Shown piece by piece: positions 49,356-56,142 of a stretch of DNA of 64,000 bases (position 1 is the stretch's first letter; each line of letters opens with the position of its first letter). The notes under the pieces are model-generated. The model saw only the letters and a program-made list of their open reading frames with translations, had not been told where the DNA came from and made no database searches. The stretch is from UBA4085 sp964556755 (GTDB lineage: Bacteria; Acidobacteriota; Aminicenantia; Aminicenantales; UBA4085): positions 1-64,000 of the forward strand of contig CAZKXI010000003.1 of assembly GCA_964556755.1 (NCBI GenBank), read 5' to 3'. Both the position numbers and the translations under genes were made by a program.

Positions 49356-51620
49356 GTGGCCGAGCCTGTTCATTATTTCCCCCCCGGGCGCCCCGGCCGC
49401 CGGGCCTGGCTCACGGTCGGCTTGCTCTGGGTCATCGCCCTCCTCAACTACCTCGACCGGCTGATGCTGGCCACCATGGGCGATTCGATCAAGGTGGCGA
49501 ACTGGGAGCAGATGGCCCCCTGGCCCGATCCCGTCGGTGTCGCGGGGGCCTTCGCCGGCATCTCCAACGGAGCCCTGATTGTCGCCGGAGGGGCGAACTT
49601 TCCGAACGGCATGCCTTGGGAGGGCGGCGCGAAGGCCTACCACGACGCCATCTACGTCCTGGAGAAGCCCGACGGCGCCTGGCGATCCACCGGACGGCTG
49701 CCGAAGCCTTTGGCCTACGGGATTTCGGCCTCCGGGCCCGGCGGAGTCGTCTGCGCGGGCGGGGAGAATGCAGACAGCGTCTCGGCCGATGTGTGGCTTC
49801 TCCGCTGGGATGCCGCCGCCGGAATGGTCGTCGCTGAGGCGCTGCCGTCCCTTCCGTCTCCGCTGTCGCAGGCCTGCGGGGCCGTGGTCGCTTCTCCGGA
49901 AGGCGGCCAAACCCGCTCTCGCCTCTACATCGCCGGGGGGATCTCGTCGCCGTCCGCCGCGGAGGCATCCAACGCATTCCTCTCTATCGATCTCGACGAT
50001 CCGGCGGCCGGGTGGATGAGCCTGCCGCCCTGTCCCGGTCCGGCCCGCGTCCTGGCCGGCGCCGCATCCGCGTCTGGACGGTTCTGGCTGGCCGGTGGGG
50101 CGAGCTTGAGGGCCGGGCCCGATGGCCGGGCCGCGCGTGTCATGCCGTACCTGTCCGATGCCTGGAGCTTCGATCCCGTCGCGTCGGCCTGGAGCCGGGC
50201 CGCCGACATGCCGATGCCCTTGTTGGGTATGCCGTCGCCGGCGGCTTCGGCTGTGGACGGGGTCTTCTTCTTTTTCGGAGGCGACGATGGCCGGGAGGCC
50301 GCCCTGCCCCCCGAGCGCCGCACGGGATTCAACCGCTCGGTCCTGCGCTATGAGGCGGCATCCGACAGATGGAACGTCGCCGGGGAGCTGCCCGAGGCGG
50401 CCCGGGTGACGGTCCCCCAAGTGACCTGGGAGGGCCGCCATATCGTCTCCGGCGGCGAGACTCGAGCCGGCGTCCGCTCGGCCGCCATCTCGCACCCCAT
50501 GACCAACGCCCATTTCGGGCTGCTGACCTCGCTCTTCCTGTGGGTCTATGCCCTCTTCAGTCCCTTTGGCGGCTACCTGGCCGACCGCTTCGGTCGCGCG
50601 CCCATCATCCTAGCCAGCCTGGCGGTCTGGTCGGCCGTCACCTGGCTGACCGGTCACGCCTCTGGCCTGGGCCAGCTTCTCGTCTTCCGCGGCGTCATGG
50701 GCATTAGCGAGGCCTTTTATATTCCGGCCGCTTTGGCCCTCATCGCGGACTACCATCGCGGATCGACCCGGTCGCTGGCCACCGGCATCCACATGAGCGG
50801 CCTCTATGCCGGGGCGGCCTTGGGCGGACTGGGCGGCGTCATCGCCGCGGCGTACGGCTGGCGGTCCAGCTTCACGGTCTTCGGCGTCATCGGCTTGGCC
50901 TACGGTCTCCTGCTGCTTCTCTTCCTGCGCGAGGCGCCGCCGGAGGGGAGCGAAGGAAGAGAGGCAGCCCGAGCCGGCGCGCCGGGCGCCAAGGGGAAGA
51001 TCCGGCTCTCTTCCGCGCTTAGAGATCTCTTCGGCCGCGGCTCCTTCCTCCTGCTCCTGGGCTATAACTGCCTGCTGGCCATCGCCTTTTGGGGCATCAA
51101 CGGCTGGCTGCCGGCTTTCCTCCAGGACCGCTTCCACCTCGGCCAGGGCGCGGCCGGCCTCAACGCCACGGTTTGGGTCCAGGCTGCTTCCTTCGCCGGC
51201 ATCCTCGTCGGCGGGCTGTTGGCCGACCGTCTCAGCCGCCGCTATGCCCGGGGCCGCTCCCTGGTGCCGGCCTTCGGCTTCATTGCGGCGGCGCCGTTTC
51301 TTTTCCTCTCGGCCACCACATCCGTGCTGACCGCGGCCATCCTCGGCCTCGTCGTCTTCGGCGTGGCCAGGGGCTTTTCCGACGCCAATTTGATGCCGGT
51401 CCTCTGCCAGGTCGCCGACGAGCGCTATCGGGCCACGGGCTACGGCATCCTCAACTTCATCGGCACCCTGACCGGCGGTCTGATGGTCTACGCCGGAGGA
51501 TGGCTCAAGGACCGCCGGATCGGCCTGGGCTCGATCTTCCAGGTCGCGGCCGCGGGGCTGCTGCTGGCCGGCGTCTTGATGCTCATGGTCAAGCCGAGGC
51601 GGGAGGGCCGTCCGGCATGA
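49356..51620 (+). CDS. MFS transporter with a NanM-like kelch mutarotase inserted between TM1 and TM2
   Basis: From GTG 49356 the product has 754 residues. TM1 is AWLTVGLLWVIALLNYLDRLM (residues about 15-35). Residues about 47-380 are a kelch propeller of the N-acetylneuraminate epimerase (NanM/YjhT, cyclically permuted) type: VAGGANFPNGMPWEGGAKAYHDAIYVL, LPKPLAYGIS, VCAGGENADS, LYIAGGISS, FFFGGDDGRE. The MFS fold resumes at HFGLLTSLFLWVYALFSPFGGYLADRFGR (TM2, from residue 386, with the loop 2-3 motif) and continues to the C-terminus. In MFS proteins the TM1-TM2 loop faces the periplasm, where E. coli NanM works, so the design puts alpha/beta anomer interconversion beside the uptake path. NanA and AGE genes follow, supporting sialic acid as substrate. 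The start is inferred; upstream in-frame starts lie within the promoter. Confidence 0.88.
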   Translation: MAEPVHYFPPGRPGRRAWLTVGLLWVIALLNYLDRLMLATMGDSIKVANWEQMAPWPDPVGVAGAFAGISNGALIVAGGANFPNGMPWEGGAKAYHDAIYVLEKPDGAWRSTGRLPKPLAYGISASGPGGVVCAGGENADSVSADVWLLRWDAAAGMVVAEALPSLPSPLSQACGAVVASPEGGQTRSRLYIAGGISSPSAAEASNAFLSIDLDDPAAGWMSLPPCPGPARVLAGAASASGRFWLAGGASLRAGPDGRAARVMPYLSDAWSFDPVASAWSRAADMPMPLLGMPSPAASAVDGVFFFFGGDDGREAALPPERRTGFNRSVLRYEAASDRWNVAGELPEAARVTVPQVTWEGRHIVSGGETRAGVRSAAISHPMTNAHFGLLTSLFLWVYALFSPFGGYLADRFGRAPIILASLAVWSAVTWLTGHASGLGQLLVFRGVMGISEAFYIPAALALIADYHRGSTRSLATGIHMSGLYAGAALGGLGGVIAAAYGWRSSFTVFGVIGLAYGLLLLLFLREAPPEGSEGREAARAGAPGAKGKIRLSSALRDLFGRGSFLLLLGYNCLLAIAFWGINGWLPAFLQDRFHLGQGAAGLNATVWVQAASFAGILVGGLLADRLSRRYARGRSLVPAFGFIAAAPFLFLSATTSVLTAAILGLVVFGVARGFSDANLMPVLCQVADERYRATGYGILNFIGTLTGGLMVYAGGWLKDRRIGLGSIFQVAAAGLLLAGVLMLMVKPRREGRPA

Positions 51621-51735
51621 CCGGATTACATAGCGGCTGCCGGGACGGAATCGGGCCGGACGCGGCCGAGGGACTCGAGAGCGAGGATCGTCAGACCCGG
51701 GTCGGCCGGGATGAGACGAGAAATGAGGTCAAACC

Positions 51736-52677
51736 ATGCCCGTTAAGAGCAAGACAACCGGATGGAAGCTCAAAAAGCTGCGCGGGCTGATCGCCGCGCC
51801 ACACACGCCGTTCGCGTCGAACGGGGACATAGCCCTAGGCCAAATCCGCCGGCAGGCCGAGCTTCTCGTCCAGCACGGCGTCGCGGGGGCGTATGTCTGC
51901 GGAACGACGGGGGAGGGGGTCTCCTGCACCGTTGCCGAGAGGCAGGCCGTGCTGGAGGAATGGGTCAGGCGGAGCCGCGGCCGGCTCTTCCTCATCGCCC
52001 ACGTCGGGGCCCTCTCGATTCGCGACGCTCAAACCTTGGCCGGCCATGCCCAGGCGGCCGGGGCGGACGCGATCTCGGTCGTTCCGGCTAATTTCTTCAA
52101 ACCCGGATCGGTCGCCGGTCTGATCGATTACCTGAGTCCTATTGCCGCCTGTGCGCCGCGCCTGCCCTTCTACTACTACCACACGACGATGTCGGGAGTG
52201 ACGCTGCCCATGGTCCCGTTCCTGGAAGGCGCGGGGGAGAAGATCCCCAACTTGGCCGGGATCAAATGGAACAATCCCGATCTTTACGAATACCAAAACT
52301 GCCTGCGAGCTCGGGGTGGGCGATATGACATCGTCTGGGGGGTCGACGAGTTCCTGGCCGGGGCGATCGCTCTGGGCGCCCGGGCTGCTATCGGCTCGAC
52401 TTACAATTACGCGGCGCCGCTCTACCGGAAGATCTGGAAGAATGTCGAGGCGGGGCGGCTGAAGGAGGCCCGAGCCGGGATGGCCAAAGTCTGCCGCATC
52501 GTGGACATCCTGGTCCAGTACGGGGGAGTGGCGGCCGGCAAAGCTATGATGGCGATCCACAACATCGACGCGGGCGATCCCCGCCCGCCTCTGCGCGCTC
52601 TGAGCGCCGCCGAAAAGTCCGATGTCGTGGTTCGACTTAAGGCGATCCTGGCGGGCGATGTCCCCTTCCAGGAGTGA
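51736..52677 (+). CDS. nanA: N-acetylneuraminate lyase (DHDPS superfamily)
   Basis: The product has 313 residues in a TIM barrel of the dihydrodipicolinate synthase superfamily: AAPHTPFASNGDI, GAYVCGTTGEG with the carboxylate-binding GTTGE, PFYYYHTTMSG carrying the catalytic Tyr, and AGIKWNNPDLYEY with the Schiff-base Lys. The YYH and KWNN context is closer to Bacteroides/eukaryote-type sialic-acid lyases than to DapA. It cleaves N-acetylneuraminate to N-acetylmannosamine and pyruvate. Position after the transporter and 4 bp before an AGE epimerase supports this over lysine synthesis. A 115-bp gap separates it from the transporter. Confidence 0.85.
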   Translation: MPVKSKTTGWKLKKLRGLIAAPHTPFASNGDIALGQIRRQAELLVQHGVAGAYVCGTTGEGVSCTVAERQAVLEEWVRRSRGRLFLIAHVGALSIRDAQTLAGHAQAAGADAISVVPANFFKPGSVAGLIDYLSPIAACAPRLPFYYYHTTMSGVTLPMVPFLEGAGEKIPNLAGIKWNNPDLYEYQNCLRARGGRYDIVWGVDEFLAGAIALGARAAIGSTYNYAAPLYRKIWKNVEAGRLKEARAGMAKVCRIVDILVQYGGVAAGKAMMAIHNIDAGDPRPPLRALSAAEKSDVVVRLKAILAGDVPFQE

Positions 52678-52681
52678 GGCG

Positions 52682-53878
52682 ATGGCCCCCTACACGGAGG
52701 CGGAGATTCAGGATCATCGGGCTTTTTACCGCCGTATGCTGCTGGAGGACGCCGCCCCGTTCTGGATCAGGCACGGGGTGGACCGCGAATGCGGCGGGTT
52801 CCTGACCGCCCTCGATCGCGACGGGAGCGTCATCGACACGGACAAGTCGGTCTGGTTCCAAGGGCGGGGGGCCTGGATGTTCGCCACCCTCTATCGGACC
52901 GTGGAGAAGAATCCGGAGTGGCTTGCGGCGGCCCGCGGCGCCGCCGACTTCATGGCCCGGCACGGATTTGCTCCCAACGGCAAGATGCTCTTCACCGTGA
53001 CGCGGGAGGGCGTCCCCTTACGACTGCGCCGATACTACTACAGCGAGGCCTTCGCCGCCGCCGGTTTCGCCGCCGTGGCCGCCGCCTCGGGGGAGGAGGC
53101 CTACGCCGAGCCGGCCCGGCGGACTTGGGAGACCTATGTCCGGTCCGCATTCACGCCGGCCATGACCGCGGCCAAGTCGATGCGGTCCGCCAAGGGGCTG
53201 GCCCCGCTGATGATGGCGATCTTTGCCGGGCAGGAAGTACGGCAGAACCTGGGGGATATCGAGGCGGCCGGGGCGACGTGCAGCCAGTGGATCGGCCGGG
53301 CTATCGAAGAGATCCAGCGGGATTTCATGAAGCCGGACCTGCGGGCCGTCATGGAGTGCGTCGCCCCCGACGGCTCGCTGATCGATCACTTCGACGGCCG
53401 CTTGATCAATCCGGGCCACGCCATCGAGGCGGCCTGGTTCATCCTGAGGGAGTCGGTCCTGACGGGCGATGCGGCCATGCGCCGAACCGGGCTGGACATC
53501 CTGGACTGGATGTGGGAGCGGGGCTGGGACGAGGAGAATGGCGGAATCTTCTATTTCCGCGACGTCCGGGGGCGCCCCGTTCAGGAATACTGGCAGGACA
53601 TGAAGTTCTGGTGGCTTCACTGCGAGGCCATCATCGCCTCGTGGATGGCCTTCGGGCTGACGGGGGAGGGCCGGTACGCCGACCGGCACCGCCTGGTCCA
53701 CGACTGGTCGTTCCGGCACTTCGCCGATCCCGAATTCGGCGAATGGTACGGCTATCTCCATCATGACGGGACGCCCTCGGTCCGGCTGAAGGGCAATATG
53801 TGGAAGGGGCCTTTTCACTACCCCCGGATGCTGTGGGTCGGCTCCGGCGCGGCCGGCTATGAAGCCGGGCGGGGATAA
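52682..53878 (+). CDS. N-acylglucosamine 2-epimerase (AGE family)
   Basis: The ATG at 52682 lies behind GGAGTGAGG, 4 bp after the lyase stop; 398 residues. The (alpha/alpha)6 barrel carries the family motifs QGRGAWMFATLY, YYYSEAFAAAGF, NPGHAIEAAWF (catalytic His), FWWLHCEAI (second His) and KGPFHYPRML. AGE enzymes interconvert N-acetylmannosamine and N-acetylglucosamine without phosphorylation, as in the Bacteroides fragilis type sialic-acid route. The product GlcNAc would need a kinase encoded elsewhere. A cellobiose 2-epimerase activity is possible within the family but context favours ManNAc. Confidence 0.88.
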   Translation: MAPYTEAEIQDHRAFYRRMLLEDAAPFWIRHGVDRECGGFLTALDRDGSVIDTDKSVWFQGRGAWMFATLYRTVEKNPEWLAAARGAADFMARHGFAPNGKMLFTVTREGVPLRLRRYYYSEAFAAAGFAAVAAASGEEAYAEPARRTWETYVRSAFTPAMTAAKSMRSAKGLAPLMMAIFAGQEVRQNLGDIEAAGATCSQWIGRAIEEIQRDFMKPDLRAVMECVAPDGSLIDHFDGRLINPGHAIEAAWFILRESVLTGDAAMRRTGLDILDWMWERGWDEENGGIFYFRDVRGRPVQEYWQDMKFWWLHCEAIIASWMAFGLTGEGRYADRHRLVHDWSFRHFADPEFGEWYGYLHHDGTPSVRLKGNMWKGPFHYPRMLWVGSGAAGYEAGRG

Positions 53879-53931
53879 GGGGAGCCGGCCGGCGCGGCGG
53901 GCCCGCGGGAACCTATCGCGGGCGTTTCCCG

Positions 53932-53937
53932 TATAAT
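53932..53937 (+). promoter_or_regulatory. Perfect TATAAT -10 element before the membrane protein gene
   Basis: TATAAT lies 40 bp upstream of the start at 53977, behind the end of the sialic-acid operon. No convincing -35 is visible at the usual distance. Confidence 0.4.
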
Positions 53938-53976
53938 GGGGAGGGGAGGGCCCGGGCTTCCCGAGGAGGATCATCC

Positions 53977-55017
53977 ATGACGGCTCGCAAGGTCATCGGC
54001 GTTCTCATCGTCATCTTCATTGCCATCCCCGTCCTGTTCGGCGTGATCTGGGCGGTCGGCATGGTCCGCTCGACGACGTCGGCCGACTTCCTGTCCGACC
54101 TGCCGCGCGAGATCATCGCCGATCTGCCGGCTACGGCCGACGCGGTCTTCCAGGCCGGCCAGGACGAAGAGTTCATCGACGATCCGGCGGCCAGGGCCTG
54201 GTTCCAGGCCGCGGCCAAGACCGGCACCTCGCTGAAGGACCTGATGCAGACGACCGGCATCACCGCCTGGATGGAGGGCGAGCTGTCCGTCTCGCTGAAG
54301 CGCTTCGGCGAGATGCTGCGCGGCAGGGCTCCCCTGGAGGTCCTGACGATCGACATGCGGCCGCTGAAGAAGGCCCTGATGGATCCGGCTATGGACGCCT
54401 TCCTTGAGGGGACCGCGGCCAATCTCCCGCCCTGCGACGAGTCCGGCCTGCGGGCCTGGCAGGACATCGCCGCCGGCCTGAACCAGGGCCGCGACCTGCC
54501 CGCCTGCAGCCCCGATCCCGTCCTGGCCAAGGAGGCCCTGATCGCGGCCCGCAACCGGTCGCTGCGCGAGCTGGACGATGAAGTCCAAGTGCTCGAGGGC
54601 AAGAACGAGATGCCGCGCTTCTTCCAAAGCATGGGCCTTACCCGGGCGATCAGCGCGGCGTCCTATTCGCTGTTCCTCTTCCCGGCCTTGTTCATCCTGC
54701 TGGCCGTCCTCATCGGGTCCAACAACCCGTCGGGACGCTGGCGCTGGTCGGGCATCACGGTCCTGTCCGCCGGCGTGCCGGCCCTGATCCTGGCCTTCGG
54801 GATCAAGAAGTTCGCCGCCTGGATGGTCCACGGCGGGATCTACCACTGGAATTCGCCCTGGACCTCGGAGGTCGGGCGGATGGTCATGGACAAGCTGAGT
54901 TGGATCCCGGTCCGGGTCATGGACAGCCTGTTCTCGCCGGTCGTCGGCGTCGCGGCGGTGGTCTGCGTCCTCGGCGTCGTCTGCCTGGCCCTGGCCTCCT
55001 CCGCCCGCAAGTCCTGA
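53977..55017 (+). CDS. Membrane protein of unknown function
   Basis: The product has 346 residues with AGGAGG upstream. An N-terminal hydrophobic segment (VIGVLIVIFIAIPVLFGVIWAV) anchors a soluble domain of about 190 residues (helical, Asp/Glu/Ala-rich, with the pair of cysteines CDES and ACSP that could form a disulfide). Three C-terminal membrane segments follow (SLFLFPALFILLAVLIG, GITVLSAGVPALILAFGI, VVGVAAVVCVLGVVCLALA). The soluble part is probably periplasmic. No family recognised. It has a perfect TATAAT upstream and is likely monocistronic. Confidence 0.7.
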   Translation: MTARKVIGVLIVIFIAIPVLFGVIWAVGMVRSTTSADFLSDLPREIIADLPATADAVFQAGQDEEFIDDPAARAWFQAAAKTGTSLKDLMQTTGITAWMEGELSVSLKRFGEMLRGRAPLEVLTIDMRPLKKALMDPAMDAFLEGTAANLPPCDESGLRAWQDIAAGLNQGRDLPACSPDPVLAKEALIAARNRSLRELDDEVQVLEGKNEMPRFFQSMGLTRAISAASYSLFLFPALFILLAVLIGSNNPSGRWRWSGITVLSAGVPALILAFGIKKFAAWMVHGGIYHWNSPWTSEVGRMVMDKLSWIPVRVMDSLFSPVVGVAAVVCVLGVVCLALASSARKS

Positions 55018-55040
55018 AAATATAGGGACTTACGGAATTT

Positions 55041-55077
55041 GCAGACACATACCGAATTGAGTTCGATATGTGTCTGC
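55041..55077. terminator. Hairpin and nearby direct repeat between convergent genes
   Basis: GCAGACACATA (55041-55051) pairs perfectly with TATGTGTCTGC (55067-55077). After one mismatch, CGAA/TTCG adds four pairs around a TTGAG loop. TGTCTGCTGATTCAG (55071-55085) is repeated with one change at 55087-55101, reaching into the end of the reverse-strand gene. May be a terminator or the remnant of a dispersed repeat. Confidence 0.5.
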
Positions 55078-55093
55078 TGATTCAGTTTGTCTG

Positions 55094-55822
55094 CTAATTC
55101 AGCCTCAGTTCGAGCCAGCCGGACGTGTCTCGCTCCGCGGCTTCCGGGGGCCATACGAGGAGCCCCGGGCGGCCGCCAAAAAAGCCGGTCAGCCAGAGGC
55201 GGACGCGCCATATGCCGCCGGAGATCTTGGTCCTCCGAATGGCGAACTCGAGTCCTTGGCAGGGATAGTAGGCCGCCTGGATGATCTCGTGGGGGCTCTT
55301 TCCTTCCTTCTGGAGCCGAGCGGATTCCTGCTCGTCGCGGCGCAGCTCGTTGGCGTACCAGTCCTCCGTCAGGCCGAGACGGGGTGCGGTCTCGCCGCCG
55401 CCCGGCGGAAGCACGGTCTCGTAGAGCTGGGCCGAGACGTGGAGCTTGACGATGGGGCCGCCGGGAGACGACAACATGATCTCGGACGGGCCGAGGAGCT
55501 TGTTTTCCCGGCCGCGAATCCCAATAAAGACGACGCCGCGGAATTCCTTGAGGAGGAGGGTGACCGACTCGTTCAACGCGATCGCGCGGGCGTCCGACCA
55601 CTCGTCCGGGCTGAAGATGCCGTCCGTGATGACGGGGGCGCCGTTGCCCTGGGGGACGGCGAAGACGCCCTTGGGCCCGGGCTCGCCGGTGACGAGATTC
55701 TGCCCGTCGGCTTGGATAGCGAGCCGATCGGGGCTGGCTTCCATGGTGGACGGCTGAGCGGTCATGAAAGAGGCTATCAGGAGGGCTGAAAGGGCCGCCG
55801 GAAAGCGTTTCTTCTTCCCCAT
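55094..55822 (-). CDS. Secreted protein with carbohydrate-binding-like beta-sandwich
   Basis: The ATG at 55822 follows AAAGGAGGA; 242 residues with a signal peptide (PAALSALLIASFMTA). The body opens with GAPVITDGIFSPDEWSDARAIAL, a pattern common at the start of CBM9-like/DOMON-type domains (a strand ending in I-D/T-D-G-x-x-x-x-x-E-W). Strands such as VTLLLKEFRGVVFIGI follow. Likely a periplasmic or surface ligand-binding protein without catalysis. It faces the membrane-protein gene convergently. Confidence 0.65.
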   Translation of the reverse strand: MGKKKRFPAALSALLIASFMTAQPSTMEASPDRLAIQADGQNLVTGEPGPKGVFAVPQGNGAPVITDGIFSPDEWSDARAIALNESVTLLLKEFRGVVFIGIRGRENKLLGPSEIMLSSPGGPIVKLHVSAQLYETVLPPGGGETAPRLGLTEDWYANELRRDEQESARLQKEGKSPHEIIQAAYYPCQGLEFAIRRTKISGGIWRVRLWLTGFFGGRPGLLVWPPEAAERDTSGWLELRLN

Positions 55823-56142
55823 GCTCGATCCTCCTTTCTTGACATCAAGGTCACGAGACACACGCGCTTGGTCCCAGGCTTATATAACGTCGCCGCAGCC
55901 CGATATTCAACATATTAGGATTAGAGATGTCGTCCGATCGATTACCCCCCCCTATTGTCTCCATAGGATCACCTCAAACAGCATCGGAGCGGTCGGCTTC
56001 GTCACTAGCATTGTTTTCTCGTCCCTAGCCCCTCCCTTACGCGATGCTTCATCATTTCGAAGCCGGTGATGTCGTCTAGCCCTAGCATTGCAGCCCACGG
56101 CGCTTATAAGTACAATAGATGCATCGATTGGAAGGAGGGATT
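55823..56142. other. 320-bp intergenic region, AT-richer than surroundings
   Basis: No coding frame is convincing. It holds the RBS of the flanking reverse gene, a TTATAT-like -10 for it (near 55877-55885), and TACAAT (56111-56116) plus AAGGAGGGA before the forward gene at 56143. Base composition falls here and stays lower through the next gene. Confidence 0.6.

Noticed and set aside
51736..52677. Dihydrodipicolinate synthase for lysine biosynthesis
   Set aside because: Active-site context and the transporter/AGE neighbours favour sialic-acid lyase.
56119..56142. ATG at 56119 as start of the TPR gene
   Set aside because: It lacks an RBS, while ATG 56143 follows GAAGGAGGGA.
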